Shown piece by piece: positions 1-8,057 of a stretch of 64,000 nt of DNA (positions within the stretch are counted from its first letter, which is position 1; every line of letters begins with the position of its first letter). Source of the DNA: Streptomyces sp. NBC_00250 (GTDB lineage Bacteria; Actinomycetota; Actinomycetes; Streptomycetales; Streptomycetaceae). The position numbers and the translations under genes were made by a program. The DNA lies in the NCBI RefSeq assembly GCF_036192275.1, contig NZ_CP108088.1, positions 62,001 through 126,000 on the forward strand. Reading direction: 5' to 3'. The notes under the pieces were generated by a model, which was not told the origin of the DNA, did no database searches, and saw only the letters and a list, made by a program, of their open reading frames with translations.

Positions 1-384
1 ATCCAGTCCCTCGACGCCACGACCGTCCGCCTCACCTGGCAGGGCTCGGCCCAGGCGGCCGGATACCGGGTGTGGGTACGCAACGCCACCACGGGCGGCC
101 CGTTCACGGCGGACCAGTCCTCCACCGACACCAACTCGCACGAGATCGCCTTCTTGTTCCCGGGCAACTGGAACTTCGAGTTCTGCGTCTCCGCGTTCAA
201 CGGCGCGTTGGAGTCGGACCGGTCCGGTTGCGTCTCGGTCCCGCTCCCGCCCCCGTCGGCCGGTCTCGCCGGGCGCTCCGCGGCCGCCGGCCGCTCACCG
301 GATCCTGTGGAGCAATCCCCCTTGCTGGAAGGCCGTTTCGCCGACCCCGGACGAGACCTGGTCGCAGCCGCCACCGGCCGCTGA
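1..384 (+). CDS. Fibronectin type III domain protein, C-terminal part
   Basis: The reading frame is already open at the first base, so only the last 127 residues are present. Residues about 1-75 have the pattern of a fibronectin type III beta-sandwich: an opening TVRLTW strand, GYRVWVRN in the middle and FEFCVSAFNGALES near the end. Such modules are common as spacers or binding domains in secreted Streptomyces enzymes. A proline-, alanine- and arginine-rich tail of low complexity follows the domain and ends at a TGA. The catalytic or N-terminal part lies outside the window, so the overall function cannot be named. A strong hairpin follows the stop. Confidence 0.7.
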   Translation: MQSLDATTVRLTWQGSAQAAGYRVWVRNATTGGPFTADQSSTDTNSHEIAFLFPGNWNFEFCVSAFNGALESDRSGCVSVPLPPPSAGLAGRSAAAGRSPDPVEQSPLLEGRFADPGRDLVAAATGR

Positions 385-406
385 AGCCGACGCCCCACCC
401 GCCCTC

Positions 407-441
407 GCGTGCCCGCGGCCTCACTCCGCCCGCGGGCACGC
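407..441 (+). terminator. Hairpin terminator after the fibronectin-type gene
   Basis: A perfect 12-bp inverted repeat (GCGTGCCCGCGG and its complement) with an 11-nt loop starts 23 bases after the stop codon. There is no clear T-run, which is usual for Streptomyces terminators. Confidence 0.6.
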
Positions 442-768
442 CTGTGCAGGTTGCAACCACCCGACGGTCAGCAGTACACACCGTCCCCGCTGACTCAAGA
501 CTGTCCACACGCGCCTCCAGGCGTCACCATGCTCGTGCCTTCCGCCGTCTCGCGCATTCATGCGGGCCTGCGTCACGCCGGGGCCAGTCCCGGATGGCGA
601 GCTCGACGCCCGCGACGGCGAGGGCGCCCAGGATGAGACAAGCCGAACTCGTTTATCGGGCCGATGAGTGGCGCCGGACCGGTACCCGCCACCGTGGCGT
701 ACCAGCCCGCCGCCGCTGATGGGCCCGGCTTCACGACACGCGGTGTCGCGTTCCTTCGTGAGCCCCGG
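442..768. other. Gene-free stretch
   Basis: This interval separates the convergent fibronectin-type gene and the DUF4239 gene. I see no frame with a convincing start, ribosome site or recognisable protein, and no large repeat. Confidence 0.5.
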
Positions 769-1530
769 TCAGACCCCGGCGGTGACGAGGTCACTCAAGG
801 GCTGGGCGGAGTCCGTTCCGGAGTGGCCGAGGGGGGCGTCGAAGCTCCAGACGAGGAAGAGCAGGAAGACCACCAGAGCGCTGAAGGTGGTGGCCAGCAG
901 CAGTTCGCGCGCGGAGCGGCGGATCTGCAGGGTGTAGAGCAGGCCGAGGGTGACCAGGGCACCGGCGAGGAGGCCGAACCAGAGGGCTGCGGGCAGGGTG
1001 GTGCCGGAGGTATCCAGGCGCTGGTGACGGGCGTCGTCCGCCGCGGCCACCTGGTCCAGGAGCGGCTGGTAGGCCTGGGCCTGAAGCTCGTCCGCCGGGG
1101 TGCGATGAGCGATGTCGCTCCGGATACGGCCCAGCAGTTCGGCGCCGGTGCCGTCGACGGGCAGGTCGTCCTTCAGAGCGGGCCATTCGGCGGTGACCGC
1201 GTGCCGGGCGTAGGCGTCGATGTGCTCCTTGATCTGTGTTCGGAAGGCGGCAGGGTAGACGTCCAGGCGCTGATCGATCTCGTAAAGGGCCTGGGCCTCG
1301 CGCTGGACGGTGTCCTCGGCCGCGGTACGGGCCTCCCACACGCCGGCGATCGCCAGTCCGAGCACGATGGCGTAGACGACGCCAACCATCATGACCATGT
1401 ACTCCAGCACGTCCGGTGTCTCGGAGGTGTCTTCGTCGACGTCCACGCGGCGGTGCCGCAGGACGGTCGCCGTGACGACGAGAACGCAGACCAGGGCCGA
1501 GGCCAGGGCGTAGACGAGCCATTCCGGCAT
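769..1530 (-). CDS. DUF4239-type integral membrane protein
   Basis: A 253-residue protein with a bestrophin-like DUF4239 layout. There is an N-terminal membrane segment (about residues 5-22), a second one at about 45-65 preceded by a D/E-rich linker (VDVDEDTSETPDVLEYM), a soluble helical stretch with EAQALYEIDQRLDVYP, and two C-terminal membrane segments (about 185-205 and 212-230). This order is characteristic of the actinobacterial family, which is presumed to be membrane-embedded; its transport role is unproven. The same frame is open far upstream, but ATG at 1530 begins a typical hydrophobic N-terminus. It follows the proline-rich gene by about 100 bases and may be co-transcribed with it. 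Confidence 0.75.
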   Translation of the reverse strand: MPEWLVYALASALVCVLVVTATVLRHRRVDVDEDTSETPDVLEYMVMMVGVVYAIVLGLAIAGVWEARTAAEDTVQREAQALYEIDQRLDVYPAAFRTQIKEHIDAYARHAVTAEWPALKDDLPVDGTGAELLGRIRSDIAHRTPADELQAQAYQPLLDQVAAADDARHQRLDTSGTTLPAALWFGLLAGALVTLGLLYTLQIRRSARELLLATTFSALVVFLLFLVWSFDAPLGHSGTDSAQPLSDLVTAGV

Positions 1531-1634
1531 TGCACAACTCCATGACGCGCGAGGCGATGTGTATGAGATTGAGATACGGGGGGCGGACGCGGTCAGCCGG
1601 TCAAGGGCCCGGCGGCCGGACGTGAGGCGGACGA

Positions 1635-2249
1635 TCAGCCGCGGCCGCGGCGACGCGACCCGGGCCGCAAGGCGGCCACGGCCAGAACAGCCGGCAGGGT
1701 GATCACGACCGTGGACATGGTCATCGAGAGCTTGGCCGGAGCGGGACGGGACGGACCCCCCGTGTAGTGCGAGCGCGGCTCCCACCGGAACCCCTTGGGC
1801 GCCCCCGCCGGAGCGGGGGTCGTGATGCTCGGCGCCGAGGGCGCTGGTGGTGCCCACGCGGGGCCGGGTGCCGGGGGTGCCGGGGCGGCGGATGCCGGGG
1901 CGGCGGGTTCCGGAGCGACTTCCGGTGGCGAGAGCGCGGGCGGCCTCGGCGGCGCCGACTCGGGGACCGACAGGGACGGAGGCGGTGATGACGGCCGCGA
2001 CGGGTGAGGCGGCGCCGTGGGTGACGGAGGAGACGGCGCCATGGGCGACCGGGTCGTCGGAGCGCACGTGGGGCGCGGGGCTTCCGTCACTCCGGCGCCG
2101 TAGCCCATGTCGACCCATACGTCCGGGGCACACACCACCAGGTGACCGTGGGTGGGAGATTGGTCCATGACGACGGCCACGTCTCCGTGGTGCGGCAGCG
2201 GGCACAACGCCGCCGCAGCCCCGAGACCGACACTGATCCAGCCACCCAC
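1635..2249 (-). CDS. Proline-rich protein with C-terminal membrane anchor, hypothetical
   Basis: A 204-residue frame. The N-terminal 55 residues (MGGWISVGLGAAAALC followed by HLVVCAPDVWVDMGYG) are compact and contain two cysteines. Residues about 55-155 are almost entirely P, A, S, T and E, a typical wall-spanning stalk. The C-terminus has a hydrophobic helix (about 175-192) followed by a basic tail, RPGSRRRGRG, as in tail-anchored surface proteins. No sortase motif is visible. I do not recognise the family; the topology suggests a surface-displayed protein held by its C-terminal helix. It lies upstream of the DUF4239 gene on the same strand. Confidence 0.55.
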   Translation of the reverse strand: MGGWISVGLGAAAALCPLPHHGDVAVVMDQSPTHGHLVVCAPDVWVDMGYGAGVTEAPRPTCAPTTRSPMAPSPPSPTAPPHPSRPSSPPPSLSVPESAPPRPPALSPPEVAPEPAAPASAAPAPPAPGPAWAPPAPSAPSITTPAPAGAPKGFRWEPRSHYTGGPSRPAPAKLSMTMSTVVITLPAVLAVAALRPGSRRRGRG

Positions 2250-2481
2250 TCGTCATTCCTCCTCGTGACGACCTGACGTCGGACACGCGTTCAGGGCGCG
2301 AGAGGGCGGTTGTACCACTGCCCTCGGAGCTGCCACTGCGGGTAACGATCATGAGCCTGGCCAGTCACGGAGACCGGACGTGCCGCCTGCCATCGGGGTG
2401 AATGCATCGCCACACGGCCATGCCTCTACGAACGCTTCGGCCCGGGTTCGATCTTCTTCCTGGGCATGAGACCGTCTGGTT

Positions 2482-2898
2482 GTGCCAGAGATGATGAGTG
2501 GGTTGGGGACGGCCTTGGCTGAGGCGTCATCTCCTTCGTGGACGCAACGCGCTTGTGCCGGGCGTGCCCTTGCTTCCTTCGCCGAAGTCCCCGAGGCTGC
2601 GGAAGCGCTGCTGGCGCTACTGCTGGACGTCGGGAACACCGCGGTGACTCGAGAGACGGCAGAGGCCCTGGCCCAGGTGGGAACGGTGGCCGCCGTAAGG
2701 CTCATCGCTCTCGCGGTTGCCGAAGCTGACGACAACCAGGCTGACTGGCTGCAGACCGGAGTGCATGACGTGCTCGTGGACTCGAAATCGGGGCTGGAAG
2801 TCGCTGTGGTCTGCAGGAAGCTCGCCCGGGACCCGGAAGAAGCCGTCCGGCAGGGTGCCACAGCCATCTCGGCGTGGACAGACGCCACAGCACGTTGA
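2482..2898 (+). CDS. Small HEAT-repeat-like protein
   Basis: A 138-residue, alanine- and leucine-rich helical protein. Repeated helical pairs such as RACAGRALASFAEVPEAAEA and VTRETAEALAQVG resemble HEAT or armadillo repeats, which act as protein-protein scaffolds. No catalytic motif is seen. Translation may start at GTG 2482 or at one of the two ATG codons at 2491 and 2494. The gene stands alone between divergent and convergent neighbours. Function is unknown. Confidence 0.6.
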   Translation: MPEMMSGLGTALAEASSPSWTQRACAGRALASFAEVPEAAEALLALLLDVGNTAVTRETAEALAQVGTVAAVRLIALAVAEADDNQADWLQTGVHDVLVDSKSGLEVAVVCRKLARDPEEAVRQGATAISAWTDATAR

Positions 2899-3019
2899 TC
2901 CGAGCCGAACCGTCTGTGGGCTGCTCAGTCCTCGCTGATCGTTTGCAGCGCTGCGTCCCAGACGTTGCCCCCGTCAGCCCGGGTCCAGAGCCGATGGCGC
3001 AGCGACGACGCTACGTAAC

Positions 3020-3349
3020 TCAGGCCGTCGTGAGGTTCCGCCCCCAGTCCGGCTCCCAACCGTCGGCCTCGTAGAGCAGGACTGGGTGGTCGACCGTCTG
3101 CCGTTCCGTGCGCTCCGGCTCAGCCACAGCCATCGGAGGGAAAGGCTCAGTCGGCATGACGGTGGGGTGGGGAACCACACTTCCGGCACCCCATGCGAGG
3201 GCGTGAAGCCTCTCCAGCGGCGCGTCGTCATCTGCGGCAGTGCGGGCGCAGGATGGGGCACGCATCGGGAGTCCAGTGCGAGACGCATTCAGTGCACCCG
3301 GGGCTTGGGCGGGGGTGCCGAGGAGACCACCGAGACGCTCCGCGGCCAT
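3020..3349 (-). CDS. Small hypothetical protein with strong ribosome site
   Basis: A 109-residue frame divergent from the dioxygenase gene. An AGGAGGG ribosome-binding site sits 7 bases before ATG 3349, which is the main support for a real start. The C-terminal half (HPVLLYEADGWEPDWGRN) reads like normal globular protein, while the N-terminal half is alanine- and proline-rich. No known domain is recognised. The same frame stays open antisense through the dioxygenase gene, but that upstream part is a GC-bias artefact. Confidence 0.5.
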   Translation of the reverse strand: MAAERLGGLLGTPAQAPGALNASRTGLPMRAPSCARTAADDDAPLERLHALAWGAGSVVPHPTVMPTEPFPPMAVAEPERTERQTVDHPVLLYEADGWEPDWGRNLTTA

Positions 3350-3480
3350 GGATTCACCCTCCTGTGGAGTGCGGAGGGGGTTCCCGGTCGCGGCCGGCCG
3401 GAGGCGCGCGCAAGCCGTACTCCTCGTACTCCGGTGGCCTCCCGGGCCGCTGGCACCGGGGTCCGTGCCGCGTTTCACTG

Positions 3481-3510
3481 GAAGGTGCTGGAAGGTGCTG
3501 GAAGGTGCCG
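3481..3510. repeat. Three tandem 10-bp repeats upstream of the dioxygenase
   Basis: GAAGGTGCTG occurs twice exactly and a third time with one change (GAAGGTGCCG), directly adjoining. The array ends 22 bases before the GTG start and so lies in the leader or promoter region of the dioxygenase gene. Confidence 0.8.
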
Positions 3511-3532
3511 CACCCCCGCTCCGGGAGGTTCC

Positions 3533-5002
3533 GTGAACACGCACACACCGCCCCGTTTCGACCCCACCCGCGTCCCCCACCTGCTGGGCATGTTCGCGCC
3601 GGTGACCGAGGAGGTCGACGCTGCCGAGCTGGAGGTGACAGGCGAGATCCCGGCCTCCCTGGACGGCTTGTATCTGCGCAACGGTCCCAATCCCCGCTTC
3701 ACACCGATCGGCTCGTACCTGTACCCCATCGACGGCGACGGAATGCTGCACGGGGTATGGCTCTCCGAGGGCCGCGCCCGCTACCGCAACCGCTTCGTGC
3801 GCACCCCTGCCCTGGAGGCCGAGGAACGGGCCGGGCGGGCTTTGTGGGGAGGCCTGGAGTCGATGATCCTGCCGGATGCCGAGCAGGTCGGACCGGAGCT
3901 CGCGGGGACCTTCCGGGAGCTGCCCGACATCAACGTCGTACGGCACGGGGGCCGGCTGCTGGCCCTCGCCGAGTCGGACTGCCCGTACCGGATCGGCGCC
4001 GGGCTGGAGACCCTCGGCCGCGAGGACTTCGAAGGGGCCCTGCCCGCGGGGATCACCGCCCATCCGAAGACCGACCCGGTCACGGGCGAGATGGTCGTCT
4101 TCTGCTACGGCCTGGAGCCGCCGTACCTGACCTGGTCGGTCATCGGCCCCGACGGCACCGTCACGAGCGGGCCCACCCCCGTCGACGGCGTGGACGAGCC
4201 GATGATGATCCACGACATGGCGCTGACCGGCCGGTACGCCGTCCTGGTCCTCGCGCCCGCCTTCTTCGACCTGGACGCGGCCATGGCGGGCGGCTCGTTC
4301 CTGGCCTGGCGGCCCGAGCGGGGTACCCGGGTGGTCCTGATCCCCCGCGACGGCGGACCGCCGCGCTGGGCGGCCGACGAGGCGTTCTGGCTGTGGCACA
4401 CCGTGAACGCCTACGACGACGGCCCCGGCGCGGACGCCCCGGTGGTACTGGACTACGTGCAGTGGAGCCGGCTGACCGTCGGCAGCGCACCGGGGGCGGT
4501 GCAGGACCCGGTCAGCGGCGGTCTGACACGTGCGCGCATCGACCCCGCGGCAGGCACCATGACCCGCACCCTGCTGGACGACGCCCGAGTGGAATTCCCT
4601 CGCATCGACGACCGCCTCATCGGCCGGCGCCACCGGTACACCGCTCTGGCCGGCTCGACCGGCCGGACGGACCTGCTGCCGGGCGAGTACGACGCCGTGC
4701 GCTTCCACGACGTGCGGACGGGGGCCGCCGTCGTCTGGGACGCCGGGGACCTGTCGGTCGGCGAACCGGTCTTCGCTCCCGAACCGGGTACCGGCTCCGA
4801 GGAGCGCGGCTACTGGCTCACCTTCGCCACCGACCGCACCGACGGGTCGAGCTGGTTCCTGGTCGTGCCCGCCGGGGACCCGGCCTCCGGGCCGATGGCG
4901 CGCGCCCGCGTCCCCGTCCGGGTCCCGCTCGGCCTGCACGGCTGCTGGCTGCCCACCGAAGGCGGCCGAGCCGAGCAGAGTGCGCCGTCCGATGTCACGT
5001 GA
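3533..5002 (+). CDS. Carotenoid oxygenase family (carotenoid or stilbene cleavage) dioxygenase
   Basis: A 489-residue member of the non-haem iron(II) carotenoid cleavage oxygenase superfamily (apocarotenoid and lignostilbene dioxygenases), which splits a conjugated double bond with O2. Features: YLRNGPNPRF near residues 47-56, YLYPIDGDGMLHG at 62-74, and the four iron-binding histidines, H177 (ITAHPKTDP), H227 (MIHDMAL), H289 (LWHTVNAYDDG) and H469 (LGLHGCWLP). Length is normal for the family. GTG 3533 is chosen because GGGAGG lies a few bases upstream and the product then starts like its relatives. The exact substrate (carotenoid, apocarotenoid or stilbene) cannot be told from sequence. The last codons lie in the left arm of the following palindrome. 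Confidence 0.92.
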   Translation: MNTHTPPRFDPTRVPHLLGMFAPVTEEVDAAELEVTGEIPASLDGLYLRNGPNPRFTPIGSYLYPIDGDGMLHGVWLSEGRARYRNRFVRTPALEAEERAGRALWGGLESMILPDAEQVGPELAGTFRELPDINVVRHGGRLLALAESDCPYRIGAGLETLGREDFEGALPAGITAHPKTDPVTGEMVVFCYGLEPPYLTWSVIGPDGTVTSGPTPVDGVDEPMMIHDMALTGRYAVLVLAPAFFDLDAAMAGGSFLAWRPERGTRVVLIPRDGGPPRWAADEAFWLWHTVNAYDDGPGADAPVVLDYVQWSRLTVGSAPGAVQDPVSGGLTRARIDPAAGTMTRTLLDDARVEFPRIDDRLIGRRHRYTALAGSTGRTDLLPGEYDAVRFHDVRTGAAVVWDAGDLSVGEPVFAPEPGTGSEERGYWLTFATDRTDGSSWFLVVPAGDPASGPMARARVPVRVPLGLHGCWLPTEGGRAEQSAPSDVT

Positions 5003-5038
5003 CGAACAGCCGGGCTGCCCGGCTGTTCGTCACGTGAC
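4994..5038. terminator. 45-bp near-perfect palindrome between convergent genes
   Basis: Two perfect 22-bp arms flank a single central T. The left arm contains the dioxygenase stop codon. An 18-bp piece of the centre (ACAGCCGGGCTGCCCGGC) is repeated directly 35 bases downstream at 5041-5058. It lies between the convergent dioxygenase and amidase genes and probably works as a bidirectional terminator. Confidence 0.75.
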
Positions 5039-5184
5039 ATACAGCCGGGCTGCCCGGCGCGCCTCCGCCGGCTCCCCCGGGGAGAGCGCCGCCGCTCAAC
5101 CTGCCCATAGGCACCGCCCTACGGCCGGCCGGAACGCCCCGCCCATACACCGCCGCCTGGTCTGGGCCCAGGCCGCAAAACCAG

Positions 5185-6612
5185 TCATCGCTCGGTGCGG
5201 AAGATTGGCGGGTGCTGTGTGCCAAGGGACTTCTCGAGCGCGTGGGCGAGTGCGAGGGCGAGGTCGTCGCGGTGGTGAGCGGCGATGAGCTGCACGGCGA
5301 GGGGAAGGCCGTCCGGGGCGATTCCGGAGGGGATGCTGACGGCCGGGTGGCCGGTGTCGTTGAAGACGGCCGTGTAGGAGATGGGGAGGACCCGCTCGTG
5401 CACGGCCGCGGCCACGTCCGGGCCTTCGGCCGGCCATGCGGTCGTGGGGGTGGTCGGCATGAGCAGGAGGTCGTAGCGGTCGAAGAGGTCGGCCGCCCAC
5501 TGGTCGAGGCGTGCGCGGTGGGCCCAGTAGGCGGCGAGGTCCGCTGGGGTGAGAGAGCGGCTTGCGTCGAGGAGGTCTGCGAACCACGGCTCGAAGGTGT
5601 CGCGACGGGTGGTGAAGTCGTCGAGGACGTCGAGGAGCCTGGCGTACGCCAGGACCCTCTGCCGCAGTTGGAACGGAGCGGGGAAGTCGTCGGCGCCGGG
5701 CAGGGGCGACTCGTCGTCCCGGACGTCGTGGCCCTGGCCTCGCAGCAGGGCTGCGGCGTGGTCGAGGGCGCGCAGGATCTCAGAGCGGGGTGCGGCAATG
5801 CCGAGGGTGCGCAGGACGCCGACGCGCAGGGCGGGCAGCGGCTTGTCGAGGGTGTCGCGGTAGGAGAGGCCGGGGGCGGGCAACGAGTTGGGATCGGCCG
5901 GGTGGTGGCCGGCGGCGACGTCGAGGTGCAGTGCGGTGTCCCGTACGGTGCGGGCCATGCCTGACAGACAGGCGTGCTGGGGCCAGATCGGCATCCGGAC
6001 CGGGCCGTGCGGGATGCGGCCGCGGGATGGCTTGAGGCCGACGACTCCGCACAGCGCGGCGGGGATGCGAGTGGAGCCGCCGCCGTCTCCGGCGGTGGCC
6101 AGAGCGACGAGTCCGGCGGCGACGGCCGCGGCCGCGCCGCCGCTGGAGCCGCCGGGCGTGCACTCGGGGTTCCAGGGGTTGCGGGTGGTGCCGAAGGCGT
6201 CGTTGGTGGTGTGGACGGCGGCGCCGAGTGGCGGTGTGTTCGTCTTGCCGATGACCAGGGCACCGGCCGCGCGCAGCCGGGCGACGTGGATGCTGTCGCG
6301 GGCGGCGGGCCCGCGGCCTTGGTAGGCGCGGGTGCCGCGGGCGGTGGGGAGGCCTTCCGCGTCTTCGAGGTCTTTGACGAGGATCGGCAGGCCGGCGAGC
6401 GGCCCAGCGTTGTCGCCGCGAATGATGCGCTGTTCGAGGGCGGCGGCTTCGGCGAGCGCCCCCTCCGGGTCGAGGGCGACGACGGAGTTGACGGTCGCGT
6501 CGGCGACGGAGATTCGGTCGAGGGTGTGGTGCATGAGCTCGGTGGGTGAGAGCTCCCGGCGGCGGATGAGAGCGGTGAGTTCGGTGGCCGAGGCGAAGGA
6601 CAGGTCCGTCAT
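5185..6612 (-). CDS. Amidase signature family amidohydrolase
   Basis: A 475-residue amidase-signature enzyme that hydrolyses amide C-N bonds through a Ser-cisSer-Lys triad. The visible residues are K80 (ILVKDLED), S156 in CTPGGSSGG, and the nucleophile S180 in GDGGGSTRIPAALCG; the 24-residue spacing between the two serines fits the family. Length is usual. The start ATG overlaps the TGA of the upstream MFS gene by four bases (ATGA), so translation is probably coupled. No GatB or GatC partner lies nearby, so this is a catabolic or biosynthetic amidase rather than a GatA subunit. Together with the CoA-transferase and transporter it suggests uptake and breakdown of an amide-bearing carboxylic compound. 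Confidence 0.9.
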   Translation of the reverse strand: MTDLSFASATELTALIRRRELSPTELMHHTLDRISVADATVNSVVALDPEGALAEAAALEQRIIRGDNAGPLAGLPILVKDLEDAEGLPTARGTRAYQGRGPAARDSIHVARLRAAGALVIGKTNTPPLGAAVHTTNDAFGTTRNPWNPECTPGGSSGGAAAAVAAGLVALATAGDGGGSTRIPAALCGVVGLKPSRGRIPHGPVRMPIWPQHACLSGMARTVRDTALHLDVAAGHHPADPNSLPAPGLSYRDTLDKPLPALRVGVLRTLGIAAPRSEILRALDHAAALLRGQGHDVRDDESPLPGADDFPAPFQLRQRVLAYARLLDVLDDFTTRRDTFEPWFADLLDASRSLTPADLAAYWAHRARLDQWAADLFDRYDLLLMPTTPTTAWPAEGPDVAAAVHERVLPISYTAVFNDTGHPAVSIPSGIAPDGLPLAVQLIAAHHRDDLALALAHALEKSLGTQHPPIFRTER

Positions 6613-8012
6613 GGCGTGTGGGGCTCCTTGCGGGTCGAGGCGGGGTGACAGGTGGAGGTGGCTTCGAGGCTTACGCCGGTGGTGCGCGGGCCGAAGCGGA
6701 CCGCTACCAGGCCTCCGGTGGCGCTGAGTGCGGCGAGCAGGACGAAGACGGCGGTGTAGCCGGTGCCGGCGTAGACGGCGGCGACAAGCATCGGGGCGGC
6801 GAAGTTGAAGATGCGGGACAGTGCGTTGGCGGTGCCGGAGCCGAGCGCGCGGATCCGGGTGGGGAAGATCTCCGCGGAGTACACCTGGAGGAAGGGCACG
6901 GCCATCTGGAAGAGCAGGCTGACCAGGCAGCCGAGCACGAGGACGAGCGCAGGGGCGCGGACGAGCGAGAACAGCAGCAGCGCGGTGGCGGACAGGGCGC
7001 CGAGGACGAGTTGGGTGCGGCGCCGGTCCCAGCGGTCGATGAGAGGTACGGCGGCCAGTGCGCCGAGGGGGGCTGCTGTCGCCAGGGCAGCGGACAGCAG
7101 CAGGGTGTCGTCGAGATCGAGCCCGGTCTCGGCGAGGAGTGTGGGTGTCCAGGTGTTGTAGGCGGAGTAGGCGAGCAGTCCGGTCACCCACATCGTGGTG
7201 ACGACCAGGAAGTTGCGGCGGTGGGCGCCGGTCCACAACTCACTGATACGTGGCCGGTCCGGGGTCTCGGTGGGACCCGATGCCGTCATGGCAGGAGCGG
7301 GTGGCCCGTCGACCGGGAACTCGACGCCGCACTGGACTTCGACACGGCGCACGATGGCGTCGGCTTCGGCGATCCGGCCGCGGGAGGCGAGCCAGCGCGG
7401 GCTCTCCGGGACCCAGCGATGGATCAGTACGGCGAAGACGACACCGAACAGGCCGAGGCCGAAGACGAGACGCCAGCCCCAGGTCCACTGGGGCACCAGG
7501 AAGTAGCCCGCCCAGGCGGCGATGGGGATACCGAGCGAGCCGATCGCCACCTTGTACGTCTGCAGGCGCCCCCGCGCGGTGGCGGGTACGAACTCGGTGA
7601 GAACGACGATGGCGACCACGGCCATGCCCTGTGCGCCGAGGTGCGTGGCGGTGCGGGCGGCGATCAGCTGCCAGGGGTTCTGGACCAGGACGCAGCCGAC
7701 GGTGGCGACGCAATAGAGGATGACGCAGGCCAGCATGGTGCGGCGGCGGCCGACTCGGTCGGCGAGGTAGCCGGCGAGCACGCCGCCGGCGAAGGCCCCG
7801 AGCTGACCTACACCGGCCACGACGGCGACGGTCGACAGCGGCATGTCCCACTGTTCGCGCAAGGCGGGGGCGACGAACGCAAAGGCGTAGGTCTCCACCC
7901 ACTCAAAGAGGATCATTCCGGCCAGGGCGACGACCAGGCGGCGGTGGAAAGGACTGAGCGGGAGCCGGTCGAGACGCGTCCCGAGTGCGGCGGTGTGCAG
8001 GGTGACGGCCAT
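6609..8012 (-). CDS. MFS transporter, sugar/organic-acid:H+ symporter type
   Basis: A 467-residue major facilitator protein with about 12 membrane segments. It carries the loop motif GYLADRVGRRRTM between segments 2 and 3, PESPRWLASRGR after segment 6, and a duplicated DRWDRRRTQ loop in the second half, the pattern of the sugar-porter and aromatic-acid uptake branches. A long central cytoplasmic loop is rich in P and T. It lies between the CoA-transferase gene (46-base gap) and the amidase gene (four-base overlap), so it is likely the importer of the substrate handled by those enzymes. Confidence 0.88.
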   Translation of the reverse strand: MAVTLHTAALGTRLDRLPLSPFHRRLVVALAGMILFEWVETYAFAFVAPALREQWDMPLSTVAVVAGVGQLGAFAGGVLAGYLADRVGRRRTMLACVILYCVATVGCVLVQNPWQLIAARTATHLGAQGMAVVAIVVLTEFVPATARGRLQTYKVAIGSLGIPIAAWAGYFLVPQWTWGWRLVFGLGLFGVVFAVLIHRWVPESPRWLASRGRIAEADAIVRRVEVQCGVEFPVDGPPAPAMTASGPTETPDRPRISELWTGAHRRNFLVVTTMWVTGLLAYSAYNTWTPTLLAETGLDLDDTLLLSAALATAAPLGALAAVPLIDRWDRRRTQLVLGALSATALLLFSLVRAPALVLVLGCLVSLLFQMAVPFLQVYSAEIFPTRIRALGSGTANALSRIFNFAAPMLVAAVYAGTGYTAVFVLLAALSATGGLVAVRFGPRTTGVSLEATSTCHPASTRKEPHTP

Positions 8013-8057
8013 GGGCGCGTGACCTCCCGGAGGATGAGGGGGTTGAGGGAGGGAAGG

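Noticed and set aside
3086..3532. Upstream extension of the dioxygenase frame by 149 codons
   Set aside because: The extra part has no family similarity and lies before the good ribosome site at GTG 3533; it also overlaps the divergent small gene.
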